64,000 bases of DNA from Adineta ricciae (lineage: Eukaryota; Rotifera; Eurotatoria; Adinetida; Adinetidae): positions 1-64,000 of the forward strand of contig CAJNOJ010000042.1 of the NCBI GenBank assembly GCA_905250025.1, in the 5' to 3' direction. The notes below the pieces were generated by a model that saw only the letters and a program-made list of their open reading frames with translations, was not told where the DNA came from and ran no database searches. Position numbers and translations under genes: made by a program. Position 1 is the stretch's first letter; each line of letters starts with the position of its first letter. Of the stretch, positions 34,738-48,175 are shown piece after piece.

Positions 34738-37700
34738 TCAGCTTGACGCATTATGGAATCGAATCGATCAAATAACTAAAGACAAATAGTTGATAATAGA
34801 AACATAACATGAGACAAACAAGATTTACTTCTTGTAACCAGGTTGTGTCACCACAGATTGCGCTGATTAATTCCGTCGCATCAGCAGTTGGATTCAATGT
34901 TTGTAGTTCCGCAACCTGGAAAAGCGTCAGATTGAAATGGTTAAATGAAAAGAACATTGAAAATTTACTTTTTGTTGAGCATGACAAAACATGTGATAGA
35001 TATGATGTTTTAGTTGATGAGCCGTTTGAGCTAGAGCAGCGATGTTTTCACAAACAAAGATTTCCTAGAGAACGAAACTTGAGTATGATTAATGAATAAG
35101 AAGAATATCTTACCAGTGTTTGTAACGGCGTTTCACTCGCTTTTAATGTATCAACATCGTATTGATTTCCATGGAAACGTAGTGTATGTGTGACAGACTG
35201 AGATTTGTCTTCTGTGACCTGAAAGAGATCATTGTCTAGCTGGAATTTTCATGAGAGTAGTGCGTAGAACTTACTTGACAATGCAATTGTCTTTGTGGTT
35301 GTGCGATGATATCGAGCAATGGATATTTAGCAACAGCGCACTAATCAAAATTGAAGAAGTTTCGTGAAAACTAGACTAACTTCTCGAAAATAACATACGG
35401 GAAAGGTTTCGATGGTACGTCGGGATTGAATCACATAATTATAACGTTGTTCAAGAATTTCATCAATTAAGCGAATATAAGTCGCATATTCATCTGAAAG
35501 TTCATACAGTTTTTTGTCTGACAAGAAGTTTTACATGGAAACGAACCAGTATTAGCTTTAATTCTTGGCAAGACATCAGCATCGTAAACGTGATTGACTA
35601 ATACTTGGGCATACACATCATGTTGAATACGAACTGAACTCATATGACCATGAATTCTAGCACAAAATAGAGTGAAAATTTAATTTTTAGATTTCTTTTC
35701 TTTTACTTTAGTTTGATAGGATGTGATTCGTTGACGATACGAACAACCTCTTGGTTGTTGTGCAAACCTTTGAGTTCGCATTTGAGTGGAACATAATCTT
35801 CGTAGACGTTGGTATAAAACATCCCCTTGGAACAACATAAAGTCAATGATATGTGAACACAACCGTGATTTTCTTACTTCATCCGTAGCTTCCCATGCGA
35901 TTTCAGAATCAGCAAGTACGGTATCATATTTAAGTAGAAGTGTTTTGGTATGAACTTTCCATATTGGAAAATGAAGCAGATTGAGAAAGTGACCTTTGTA
36001 TAGCAAAAATTGGCCCAATTCAAATGGGATCTCTGGTCCTGTTTCTGCCGCTAGAACATCCCATTATAGACAGTAAGCAAAAAAACTTGAATATTCATCC
36101 TACCTCCTTCATTAAACTGATGTTCTCCTGCAGTAGTAACTGCCATTGCTTGATCAGTTGTTGTTGACACCGCCGATTCTTGTTGTTTTGCAGCTGTTGA
36201 CAGTGCTTGTTCGCTTTTCATGTCGTATAACGAACTAAACAATACCATCAAATATTAAGATACACATGTATATCAATGATAGTTATATTAGATTTACTTG
36301 GTATTTGTCGATTGAGTTGTTAATGATTGTTGGTACATTTCTGATTGTCCATCTGAAATATGCACATATTTTCGAAAGAGCAATGTTCGTTATGTTCATA
36401 CTTGGTTGGTTGGAGCCGAAATTCGATTTGGAGATCGCTGCTGCTAATAGTGCATCAGCTGTTTCCTATGAACACCAATGAATCAGTACGAAAAATGTAC
36501 AAAAAGAATTTACCTTTTCACTTTGTACTCGATTCATTTCATTGATTGCATTTTGATTTGTTTGTTGTTGTTGTTGACCTTGTACCATTTCATTCAATTG
36601 ACTAAGTATTGCAGCTGCCGATGCTGTCGCTGATTCAATACCTTCTGTTCCGTTCGGTGCTGATGCTGATGATACAGTTAAAGTTCCAGCAGCTAATTGA
36701 TTAAGTATATCTTGCGGCAGAGTAATCGTTGTCTATAGGTACGTTCAAGAAAATCGTGCAACTAAAAAAAGGAGGCTTACGCACCGAATTATTGAGAATA
36801 CCTTGTACAGTCTGTCCATTATGGAACAAACCACTCAAGGCATTGATATTCTGTTGTGTATTTGGCGTTAATGTTATTGTCTGCGGTACAAATGTCGCTG
36901 CCTGATTTGCATTTGCATTCGTTGGAAGATTTTTCAATAAAGGATTGATTTTAACACCTTTACTATCATCGTACAAAGGCCGGCCAATTACCATAATTTC
37001 TTCGATACGTGATTCATCATTAACCATATATGTCTGATAGCCCATCGTACCAGTTGGCTGACCAAGAGAACCGAGAACAATGCCAGCGTTAACTGCACCG
37101 ATGTAAACGTTATCTTTGGGTTTGCGCATGATAGATTCACTAGCTAGGGCTTCTAACGACGGGAGCTTTTCACCCGCGAGAAATTTCAAAAACACATTTT
37201 GGAAAGAATTTTCTTTTGGATCATAATGAATTTCAACTGAAAGAAAATGAGTTTTATTGGTATTACATTGAAACTAATACAATGGGTAATCTTTTACTTG
37301 GCTTTCGCTTTGGTGGTGGAGCGGTAACACGTTGAACTGATTCTTCGACGTTTTGAACGTGAAAGGCATTTGTATTCACCTAAAAACACATGGCATCAAT
37401 CGCAAAATTGGATATTATCAATATATCTTACTTTGCTTTGAAATGATTGTTTATGTGGTACGATGGATGGATTCATCGTCGCCGGTGCAATTGCTTTCGG
37501 AGTCGGTTTTGGTTGGATAGGTACGGGTGTTGAAACAACTGTTGGCACATGTGCCGTCTGAAGAGTGGGCATGGACGCGATTTGCAAAATTTGCTGTTGT
37601 AGACCAGCTGGAACTTGAGCCAGTTGTTGTTGATCAGTATAATGATTGAATAACGAACCTAAATACCCCGAAAATAATCACATGAAGTCTTGTAGATTGA

Positions 37701-38190
37701 AAAACATGTATAATCAGTTCAAATCAGTGAAGTAGTAGTGTGCATTGAGTTGTATTCATAGAAGAATATTTCATATATCCGTTCTTTCGATTAATCATCA
37801 TTTTTGAACTGATAGATTGTTTATTATACCAAAAGGGTATCTTACCATCTTGTAAAAGTGCATTGATATCTTGGTCTTTGTCGATGATAACATCTGAAAG
37901 CATACGAAAACATGATTCAGTATAAATTTCCTAGAGAATTTCCGTTCATTACATTGATCTTGTCCTTGATCATCGGTAATAATCAGAATTTGTTGATTTT
38001 CAGTGATATGATTCTGTAATTGATTGATTAATTCAGCTTGAGCTGTCGCTGCGGTTGTATCTTGAATAATAACGAAATCATTGTTTGATACAGCGTTCGC
38101 TGGTACTCCATTAGTTGTCGCCTGTAGAACCGCGTTGGGCAAAACTTGTGCCGCACCAACGGTCGTCAATGGAACAATATTTCCATACAT
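34738..38190 (-). CDS. Q-rich nuclear protein, tentatively DUF4211 (QSER1/PRR12)-like
   Basis: About a dozen short-intron exons from ATG 38190 to TGA 34738-34740 (last exon joins as LQELFDRFHNASS). The N-terminal half is Gln/Thr/Val/Pro-rich with glutamine runs, typical of a transcriptional coregulator. A conserved-looking core follows: ENSFQNVFLKFLAGEKLPSL, then GIVLGSLGQPTGTMGYQTYM and IMVIGRPLYDDSKGVKINP. The C-terminal part (FLLYKGHFLNLLHFP; DEILEQRYNYVIQSRRTIET, then AKYPLLDII and TLRFHGNQYDVDTLK) has the pattern I associate with the DUF4211 domain of QSER1/PRR12, though the zinc-binding cysteines are mostly missing. Family naming is tentative. Its start is 208 bp from the divergent TAPT1 start, so the two may share a promoter. 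No clear acceptor precedes the ATG. Confidence 0.5.
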
Positions 38191-38398
38191 ATTTGCAGGA
38201 AAAATCTTTCAATGGATTAATCTTCCTCGCTCGTTTCGTTTCGTTCGTTTGACACAAAGAGAAAATGACGCGTATGATTGGTGCTTTCTTTGCGCCAATC
38301 GTATGACGTACAGAAGGAATCGAGTCGAGTGAATGAGGGCGCACATGACGATACAGCTGTTCGTTGTCTATAGATTTAGTTAGTCTATTGAATAAACG
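38191..38398. promoter_or_regulatory. Divergent promoter interval (Q-rich nuclear gene / TAPT1)
   Basis: Only 208 bp separate the two opposing ATG codons. It contains repeated CGTTTCGTTTCGTTCG-like elements near 38228-38250 and an acceptor-like TCTATAG near 38370 on the TAPT1 side. Shared promoter is inferred from geometry. Confidence 0.5.
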
Positions 38399-40661
38399 AT
38401 GGCTGAAACAATGTCGACGACTCGAAAAGGTTTTCTACGAAGATCTATTCGTCTCGAATTACAATGCGTTTTATTTTTAGCTCCCTTCTCATTCTGGCGG
38501 TTCATTCAAGCTGAATTTACCCGAGATTATATGCTCGAATGTGAAGAACAAAAGTATCTCGAAAAACGAGAAAGAATTTACAATTTTCTTTTGATGTCAT
38601 CAAGTCTTGAAAAGGTAAAAAAGAAGTTTCCATACTGAACATATTTAGCGAAGAATATCATCGATCCATTTGGTTTCCTATTCATTGGAAACTGAGTGAA
38701 CTATTTTTCGCAAAATCAAATCATATCACCGAGGAACAACTGTAGTAGATGAAGTGAACGACTACTCGCAGCTACACTCGATTAAAGATACATTTTTTTC
38801 ATTGAGAATACTTTTCTGTTTATTGCAAATCAACTCTTTATTTCAGTTTATGCTTTATGGCTTTTGTCAATGTTTGGATACATTTCTATACGTTTGGACA
38901 TTCTTACCAATACGCATTACACTTGCTCTGATACAAGCGATTGGTACACTATGCCGATTTCGAACGTCAAAACAGTAAATGGGAAAACGATTTCTCTTCT
39001 CGGAGACTTTTGTCTTTTTCTAGTTCTCGTTTATTCGAACCCGCACAAATTATTGATATCGTTAAAGGCTTGATTGTACTTGGATGTGCTGTTCCAATGT
39101 GTTTTATGGACATATCCGTCGTCTATCATACCGTCCGTGCTCAAGCGGCAATTAAACTCTATATGTTTTTTAATATGCTCGAAGTCTGTGATCGATTACT
39201 GTCCTCATTTGGTCAGGATACACTCGATGCTGTCTATTGGACGGCCACTGAACCACGTCGTAAACATAGTGCTGGAAAATTATTGCTTTGGTTGATTATC
39301 GCGATTGTTTATTGCAGTAAGTCATCTGATCTCGTTGACGAAAGATCTCATTGAGTTGTTATGCTTTCAGCTATTCATGCTATACTTGTTCTTCTCCAAG
39401 CAATAACGTTGAATGTCGCATTTAATTCTCAAAATAAAATGTTGCTAATTATAATGTTAACCAATAATGTAAGTGCGATGCATTCTGATGACGAAGTTGA
39501 CATTAGTTTGTTTTATTTAGTTTATTGAATTGAAACATAGTGTGTTTAAGAAATTCGATCGGAATAATTTATTTCAATTATCATGTAGTGATTGCCGAGA
39601 ACGGTTTCATTACGTGATTCTATTGTTTGTTGTTTGTGTGCGTAATCTTGATCAGTTCGATTGGGACATGAGTCAATTTTGGCCGTTGATCGATTTTATT
39701 GTAGTTGTTTTTGTTGTGGAATTTTTTGTCGATTGGGTCAAACACGGTTTCATTCTCAAATTTAATGAACTTTCCTCCGAAGTTTATCGAGAATATACAT
39801 TGAGTTTAGCTCACGATATGGTCAAAACCAAACAAGATATTGTAAGTGGATACTTCTTCTTCCGCGAAGTTCTGTTTATTATTTCTTGTCGCAATTAGGC
39901 TTTATCGGATTATACAGATTTGCTTAGCCGTCGGTTGGGATTCATACCATTGCCTTTCGCATGCTTAGTTTTCGGTGTTCTCTTTCAAACAGTCAATGTC
40001 AAGACAAGTCTGTCTGTAATCAATGTGATATTAGCATTTTTCTGGTAAAACTTGCTTCTCTACGTTGTCTTCTCAACTTTTCATTTATAATTCTAGTCTC
40101 GTAGCAACAAAAACTGTCGTCGGTACAATTCTACTTGGTATCTCTTGTGAATATGTGAATAATAATCGAAAGGATACCATGGGTAGTACAGTATCGATCA
40201 AAGAACAAGTAGCGAATGCAGCAACAACCGCTAATGATCTATCCACAGCTGAAACGACACACCCAGTACCGCAGCCCTTGGAAAAAACACATACACGTAG
40301 TCTGAGCCTTGTACATTTGAATGAATTAGCCAACCAAAAATTTCCATCCGAACCACCAGGCCTGCCCGTTATTGACGGTGGAGATGAACTGAATGAGACG
40401 TCATTTCGTGATGCCGATGACAATTACCAATGCTTAATCAACGATCAGAATTGTCCACCAACGCCGAACTTCTCTAAAGCGACGGCACCCAGTTTTATTC
40501 TAAATGAAAATCTAAATAATAATAACAGTTCCACGACTTTGTCAAGCATCACGAATAAAGATGAAGGGATTATGTTCACAGCTTCATCATCGGCAGCTAA
40601 AAAGCCGGATTTAGACGATGTAGAACGATTTAAAATGTGTGGAAATTCCATAATTGCTTAA
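38399..40661 (+). CDS. TAPT1: Transmembrane anterior posterior transformation protein 1 homologue
   Basis: Seven exons (38399-38614, 38847-38974, 39024-39316, 39371-39468, 39521-39841, 39899-40044, 40097-40661) sum to 1767 nt, 588 residues. Family blocks in order: FIQAEFTRDYMLECEEQKY, CLDTFLYVWTFLPIRITLAL, AAIKLYMFFNMLEVCDRLLS, SFGQDTLDAVYWTATEPRR, LNVAFNSQNKMLLIIML, FKKFDRNNLFQLSCSD, FVDWVKHGFILKFNELSSEV, and the conserved LGFIPLPFACL; the C-terminus keeps the FKMCGN tail motif. At least seven hydrophobic segments. TAPT1 is a multipass endoplasmic reticulum/ciliary basal body protein needed for ciliogenesis and skeletal patterning in vertebrates. The first intron (232 nt) is longer than the others. 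The region after the last membrane segment is disordered and lineage-variable. Confidence 0.95.
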
Positions 40662-40801
40662 CGTTTTCCTTCTCATCAAATTTTCTCGTTGTTCTTGTTC
40701 GGTTATGTCGTCGAAGTCAAACAAACGTTCATTTTTCTAAATTCTCTTTTGTTATAATAGTATTATAATCATCGCTATGTTATTACTGTTTCGTTAAAAA
40801 G

Positions 40802-40807
40802 AATAAA
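40802..40807 (+). terminator. Poly(A) signal of TAPT1
   Basis: AATAAA about 140 nt after the TAPT1 stop, within the 359-bp convergent interval 40662-41020, where nothing else is seen. Confidence 0.6.
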
Positions 40808-41020
40808 AAAACTTTCGTTAACAATCATCAATTGACACGGAGTAATTTCTTGCATCGACAAGGAAAAGTTAGGTTTATTCGTTCATCTTTTTGAACGTTT
40901 TTACAGATCACAATCAACTTTAAAAAGCACAAGAAGAAATTTTGCTAAAATAGAAACTTTCGCTAGTATAAAATAGAAAATGTAGACACTGAGAAATAGA
41001 TACATGAAAATTTCATTCGA

Positions 41021-42055
41021 TTATTTTTTTTGATCTTTTTTTGCATCTTTAGCAACATCTTCACCGAGCTTTTTTGCTTCTTCTGCTTTCTTCTTCAATA
41101 CTTCTTGTGCTTGTTTGACCGTTTTCTCAGACACACCGTTCTCTTTGAAGATCTTGCCTAATTCCGATACAGTTTCTGTGAGAAGTTTTTGTGCTTCAGG
41201 TTTCTTCCCTTTGGCTTTTTCGATCGCTTGTTTCAATGTGTCATACTGTTCAGAAATTTGATCTTTTAATTTTGGGTTGTCAGATACTAGTTTCTTGTAA
41301 GCATCACCACCGACGTCACCAGCTAGTTCTTGAAGTTCTTTGACACGTTTTTGGAGAATGTCGACAGCTTTGCCAGCTGTTTGTGAGTCTAAGCTTCCTT
41401 CTTTGGCGAGTTTTTCGAAATCTTTGTATGTTTCGTCGAAGATCTTTTTCACGTCATCACCATGTTCCTTGCTGATTTGTTCGATCTGATCGAAGACTTT
41501 GCCGAGAAATGGTGCTGAGCCAGGAATTAATGTGGCACTAGCTGAACGCAAATAATTTACAGTATTGGCGGCACTGTCAGCAGAGTCACCGGCTGTTTCT
41601 TTGACTTTGCTTTTTAGTTCTTGAGCTTTGTTGAGAGCGTCACGTGCGGTATTTACAACTTGACGCGTGCCACTAAAGTGGTACCAGGCAAAACCTGTGA
41701 GAGAAAAAGCATTCAGTTTTGGATAAATGATAAAAGGTCAACTGAGTGTGTTTAGCGCGGTGTCTTCACGTGTCATGCACTGCAAAATCACTACACGTGT
41801 CTCGGCCTCGTGACTGGAAAACGTACCTCCGAGAAGGACAGCAAGTCCACCAGCGGCACCGGCAGCAAATGGAGATCCTTGCGCTTGTTGGGCTGGAGCA
41901 GCATTGCTTGATTGCTACAAACAAAGTTCATCGATAACTAATGTCTATCGTCAGAAAAGAAAATATGAACAAACCCAGCGGTAAGGAGCAGCAGATCGGA
42001 TGGTTGGATTGACGCGAGCAGCTCGCACAACGGCGTTGAAAGCTATACGATTCAT
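41021..42055 (-). CDS. Mitochondrion-targeted helical membrane protein, fungal-like or LEA-like
   Basis: Three exons (41975-42055, 41827-41914, 41021-41694) give 280 residues. The first exon is an Arg/Ala-rich presequence without acidic residues (MNRIAFNAVVRAARVNPTIR). Then a Gln/Ala linker and one glycine-rich membrane segment (GAAGGLAVLLGGFAWYHFSG). The rest is charged and helical: TARDALNKAQELKSKVKETA (LEA-like), then PGSAPFLGKVFDQIEQISKE, KIFDETYKDFEKLAKEG, VDILQKRVKELQELAGD, NPKLKDQISEQYDTLKQAIE, ending in Lys-rich repeats. The middle (PFLGKVFDQI..HGDDVKKI..ETYKDFEKL..ELAGD..NPKLKD) resembles, from memory, uncharacterised mitochondrial proteins widespread in fungi. Likely role: inner-membrane anchored stress or structural protein; function unknown. 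Start chosen at the second ATG because it begins the presequence and lies close to a possible acceptor. Confidence 0.7.
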
Positions 42056-42617
42056 CGTTCTTTTACTCTTAATCAGTAAATGTGAGGAGTGTACGTATAT
42101 GTCGTTTGCTTTTGTACGCAATGGGTTAAATAGTACTTGCACGCAATCGATCCTCCTCTCCTCCTTTCTTTCTCTTTTCTTTGAAAAGAGATTGGTAGTC
42201 GGTTAGCCAATTCTTGGATTCTGCAAAAGAAAACCAGATCTCACTAGTTCCCTATGTAAAGACTCTTTGAATGCCTCTTTCTTTTTTACTTGTAACAAGT
42301 CTAAGTCTATGAAACAATAGTCGATAAGACGTGCTTCGCAAATCATTCTATCATTGGAACTTTACTGCAACAATTATAGTGAAAATGTCTCTAACTACGA
42401 AAATCGACTCTTCGCTTGCTTTTACCGCGATCTTCGAGACACTAGAAGCGGATAATAAAAAGAATATCGATTCAATTGTGTGAATGCGGAACTGATTTCC
42501 TATGTAGTTATTTTATTTATTGTTCTTTTCATAGTAGCTTTTATTGTCATTATAACAACAAACAACAAAACAAAAACGTTTCACACATTTGGTTTGCTGT
42601 TGTAGCTGTAAGGGACT
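42056..42617. other. Intergenic interval, mitochondrial-protein gene / RPS23
   Basis: About 560 bp with the upstream region of the minus-strand mitochondrial gene and the 3' flank of RPS23, which is further upstream on the same strand. No exon seen. Confidence 0.55.
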
Positions 42618-43210
<593 letters not shown>

Positions 43211-44071
43211 TCTGTGATAATCTACAAATAAGAACGGTGATTATCTGAAATATCACAAAAAATCGCTCAGTTTTTCCGCACAGATCTCGAAGAAAAATCT
43301 TCGCTTCTAACTTATTTACTACACATTCATTCGTTGGTTGTTAGTTATAAACTACACTAAATAGGAACTAATCGAATGGTGGTGACAATAAAAAACTGGA
43401 GGAACATATAGATGTCACTTTGTTTCTTTGATATTTTTTTTTGTAAACAATCATGCAAACATTTTTTTGAGAAAAAAGTCATCCGACGATTGCATTTATT
43501 TACAAGCAATTTTCTGTCCGTTCGCTTTGTTTGAATTGCGTGTTGACATGAAGTTTAGTTTTTTTCTCCTATTGAAACAAACAAACTTTGATCTCCGCAA
43601 GGCTTCTTGCCAGCAAAATATGGCAGCCGTTACTACACATACGATTTTACTTTTTTTCTATTCGCTCTTTCGTTTCTCTTTTTTTCTTCCTATTTACAGC
43701 AGCAAGCACCCTGAATATGTAAACATCATCATTAAGTGAGTAGTAACAGCATCAAAAGACGTGTAAATATATGACCTTTATTTCGAGCAAATCGAATTGA
43801 TTTGTTACAGTACAACATTATTTCTATTGAACGATTGTTCGTTTTTTAAATTTTAGATGATTAATTTCTAATCTCTCATTCCCTTCTCTCCTTCTTCTTC
43901 TACGTTTTACAATCTCGATATTCGACGAGCATTCGAATTCGTACCATCGATCAATTGTTTTTCATTTTGTGATATGATGTAAATATATTGCGACTGACCT
44001 CGATAAAAACGACATACTTTTCTAACATTTGGCCGCTTTTTCTTATTCTACAGATCATCTTTTGTTGCATC
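43211..44071. promoter_or_regulatory. Divergent upstream interval RPS23 / ZFAND4
   Basis: 861 bp between opposing starts. Contains the RPS23 5' acceptor (43211-43219) and the ZFAND4 acceptor CTTATTCTACAG at 44042-44053. Pyrimidine-rich runs near 43670 and 43880. No coding sequence seen. Confidence 0.5.
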
Positions 44072-47000
44072 ATGTTGCCAACAAATCAAGCATCACCTGC
44101 ACCTTCACATCGATGTTTAATTCCAATTAACATCGAAACATTAGCTGGATCATCGTTTGAACTACTTGTTTCACCTTACGAACAAATTCAATACATCAAA
44201 CGGAAAATCGAACGACGAGAAGGCATACCCGTGTCACATCAGCATCTCGTTTGGAAATCAAATGAACTGAAAGATGAATCATGCTTACATGACTATAAAA
44301 TCGAAGCAGGCTCAACGATCAAACTTGTCTTAGCTATGCGTGGCGGTCCTGTGAATACAAAACGTGTACCGATTGAAGATAGTTTATTACGCGATGTGTC
44401 CGAATATATGGAAAGTACTCGAGATGATGTGGTTCTCAATAGTGATTTGTTACCGTCGTCATCGAACAAAAATGTTACATTTCTTGTTCTACGCGATGGA
44501 GATCAATTTAATTTCTTTCAAGTTATCGATAGAGGTGACGGTACACTCTCACCTTTGTCCGGCTCTGTCAGGTACGATTTCGGAAATTGATTTACAAGCA
44601 AATATGTTAACTGTAATTTTTATCGGACAGAAAAATTGATTTGATTTCTTTTCATTAGTAACGCATCAATGTATAGTACACATGAAACAATTGCTATTGA
44701 ACCAGAACGTGAAAATAATGAAAAACGGCAAGATGATGATCGTAAAACAAAAGAAAAAATGGAATCGATTCGATCAAAACTAAAGACACATACTAAAAAA
44801 GCAAGACGAAAACTTTCAATTGATTTTGATCATCTGATATTTTGTTTTGTTTTCAAGGATGTCTTTGCACTTCGTCCTCCATCAGCAACAAAACAATTGA
44901 AACCAGATCTGATCCAACATCCACCTCGGAATATTCTCATTGACTCAAGTTCAAATCTGGCCACCAACGGAAATAATTCACCTCTGACTATATCTTCAGA
45001 CCAACAGCAGCAACAGCAATCTACACCGCGTCTCGTACCGTACAAATTTGCGTCAACGAATTTGTTCAACACGTATAACATACTGGCCGCAGCTGCAATT
45101 GAACAATCCGATTTCCTTCATGAAGAAGACAGCGAAGACGATGAGGATAGTCATGATGAAGATGACGAACAGCAAGTACATGGCGAACACTTACGCGAAC
45201 AACAAATCCTGTCGCCTCCAACGCCGTTAATACCTGGCAATTCGAAAAAACAGCAAGTGTTAACATCCAGATCGTATTCACCATCGGTGTTTTGTCAAAA
45301 GAAGCATCATCAATATGACCAAGAATCATACAAAAAATCTCTTTTTCACTCTCGTCATCAAGATCGTACGACACAAAATCTCATTGGTCAACATGAATCA
45401 GCAAATACCTTAGATACATATGCACAAAGTTCGATGAATACCATCCTAACAACAAGCTATCCATCAGTAACACTCGGTAAGTCGATCGTACGTGGCAGAA
45501 CTAATGCAGATACATCTGTTTGCACAGGGCCTGTTGCTCAAGAGACGGCCATTACAACTGCAACGACATCATCAGGAAATGAAACAAGTACTGGTACTGT
45601 TCTAGTTGATTACATATCTCGTATATCGCCCACACTACACCAACAGCAAGTACCTATTGTTTCTACGTCTTCACGTATACTATCAGCAACCATGACAAAA
45701 CGTGCGAGCATGTGTGAAACATCGTCTGTGGCAGCCAATGTTGAATGTATATTGGATAACGAAGAGAAAGTCACTTCGAGTAGTGAATTAGTCTATCAAC
45801 AATCTCAAACATCGCCGATGCTTGAATTACTTGATGATGACATGATCTCACCAACAAATGGTTTGATAAGTACGGCCTCTATCCTAGACGATAAAACAGA
45901 ACTGTCTCGAAAACAAACAGGAGACATTCAAAGTCGCAATGAAACATCATTAAGCAAAACAATTTGGACTGATGATGATGATCAGTTAATTATTGGCGAT
46001 GAATACATTGGCGAAGAACGTACATCAACAAGTCAATCAATCTTATCTCAACATCGTAATAGTTCGACGAGTACAACAGTGATTACGCCAATGCCAACTT
46101 TACCTAGTGTCATTAAAAAGTCAACATTACCGTCAACAAAACAACAATTCTATCATCATCACAAGCCTTTGAATAGCGATCAGCAAACAACGAAATTATC
46201 GCCCAGACCATTAATGCCCTTTTCTCTGTCAAAGTACCGACGTATCCCAGCTAATGTACATTCAATCACCACATTACAACAGCAAACATACACTGGCACT
46301 TCAAATGCCTCATCTAATGATTCGACAAATAATGGTAATGTGACTAATAGTACAGATTCGTTCAATGAACATTTAATATTGAATAAACGTATCGAAATTT
46401 TAAAACCATCTGGTAAGCAACAAAGCTCACATTCCTGTACTGCGTCTCCGATTACGTCAACACCATCATCGGCAGTATCGACGACAGCAATGTTTACTTC
46501 ATCACCTTCTCAATCAAAACGAAATATTTCACAACAACAGCCAGAAACGAAATCTCTGGGTGCAACAGGAATAGTACCACCACCATCGTCATCTTCATCT
46601 CTGATGCCACTTGACAATGCCAAAGTCACGATTGGTAAGTTCACAAGACTGTTCTCGAAAAACTATCTATACTCGTGTGCTTAGAAACTATTGGACCAAA
46701 AACAGTAACCGCTCTTTTACGGCAGAATGCAACCATTGAACCAGTAGACACATCACGTGGGATGGGTAAACATCTTGTTTCGCTGTTAACAACAGCATCA
46801 AAAGAAACAACATCAGTCAAACCAAGTGCGAACCTTTTTTCCTGCTCATTGCTCTCTATTCTCACGTCTAAATATGATCTAGGTTACAAACAGTCATCTC
46901 GTGATGTAGTCATCGAAGAACGCTTTAAGGTAACAGGCGAAAGAATTTCTTCTGAAAGCATGCTTTATTTTCTATTGAATAGTTGGATTCGAAACTAACT

Positions 47001-47370
47001 AATCCATGGTCGAGTACTACAACGAATAATTCGACAACAATGGGTAGTAGTCTTCAATCGACTGCGGCAACTATTTACAATTCGAATAAATTACCATCGG
47101 TCATCGTCAATCGTAAATCAACATCGAAATGTTTTCTGTGTAAGAAAAAAACTGGTTTAGCAACAACATATCAATGCAGGTCAGTTAATCGATCTTACTT
47201 GATGTTAAATGGAATCGAAACTTTGCATTCATAGGTGTGGAAGTTCATTTTGCAGTGAACATCGCTATCCCGAAGCTCACGCCTGCGCCTTCGATTACAA
47301 AGCGGAAGGCAAACGTTTAATTGAACGAAACAATCCTTTGATTACTGCACCTAAACTACCGAAGATCTAA
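44072..47370 (+). CDS. ZFAND4: AN1-type zinc finger and ubiquitin-like domain protein
   Basis: Five exons (44072-44571, 44659-46634, 46685-46929, 46983-47179, 47235-47370) total 3054 nt, 1017 residues. N-terminal ubiquitin-like domain (IPINIETLAGSSFELLVSPY; REGIPVSHQHLVWKSNEL; LVLAMRGGP), followed by the family-specific block RGGPVNTKRVP and LVLRDGDQFNFFQVIDRGDG. A long disordered Ser/Thr/Gln-rich middle. The C-terminal AN1 finger has all zinc ligands: CFLCKKKTGL, YQCRCGSSFCSEHRYPEAH, C, ending with APKLPKI, as in vertebrate ZFAND4 (ANUBL1). Start at 44072 is the first ATG after the acceptor at 44053; an ATG further upstream would add a hydrophobic segment but lies before that acceptor. Presumed ubiquitin/proteasome adaptor; little is known. 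Confidence 0.93.
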
Positions 47371-48175
47371 TTGCAAGAAAACAAAATGAAGTATCTTTCT
47401 TTCCGCTTTTTATTTTTGTATTCACTGATAAACAAAACAAACTATACTATTCAATGTCCATCCTTCCGTCTTCATTTGTTTTGCATACGTATGTATAGCA
47501 CGTGCAGCGAAAACTTCTGTTTGTTTTTCTTTCTCATTTCACATTTTAATAGGGAAAGTGTGTGTATCTCTTAGTCACACTTCTCGCGTTTCATTTCGTT
47601 TTGTTTTTATTGTATTTGAGCTTGGATTTTGCTTTGTTTTTACTATCGATTCAATTCAAAATTATATCCCTTTCTCCTAGAAGCCAATCGCGTGTGAATG
47701 ACTCGCGAGAACAGTAGATCTTCGTTTCTCTCCCTCTTCTTCTTCTTCTCCTCGTGCTGAACAGTTTTGCCCGAGGATAATTGATATATTTTTGTATAAA
47801 TCTAAGTACATAATGATTCTCATACATATATTGCATTTTATGTTTTCCTCTGTCGTTGTCTCTTGAATTTTCTTCTCTCCGGTTGTTTTGTTCTTGTTCT
47901 TGTTCTTGTCCTTCTTCTAGCAGTGCATTTCTTAATCTTCTTTGTACTTCTATGCCTGCTAGTAATACCATCCAAACCAAACTATCACCCATTTATAATT
48001 CACGTGCACCAATATATTCATAGGGAAAAAAACGAGACGATGATGGCAAAAAAAATACAAAATAAAAATTGTGCTTTTTTATCACTTGTAAACATAATAA
48101 TAAAATGAATTTTACTTCTTTTCTAATCAAATTGCATATGATACTAATTCTAGATTGAATAATAAGAAAAAGAAG
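47371..48175. other. Intergenic interval ZFAND4 / CEP95
   Basis: 805 bp; ZFAND4 3' flank, T-rich runs, and the CEP95 5' acceptor (ACTAATTCTAG, 48142-48152). A CTTGTTC repeat run lies near 47890. No gene seen. Confidence 0.55.

Noticed and set aside
38649..38846. Possible extra TAPT1 exon starting after an AG at 38648
   Set aside because: Frame hits a stop after 17 codons, whereas joining 38614 to 38847 restores the conserved TAPT1 sequence.
43988..44071. Upstream extension of ZFAND4 with a hydrophobic, signal-like segment
   Set aside because: It lies across the acceptor at 44042-44053; the Ubl domain starts soon after the first ATG downstream of that acceptor, so the hydrophobic segment is probably untranslated.
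44830..46865. Minus-strand open stretches within ZFAND4
   Set aside because: Shadows of the long plus-strand exon, which carries the clear Ubl and AN1 domains.
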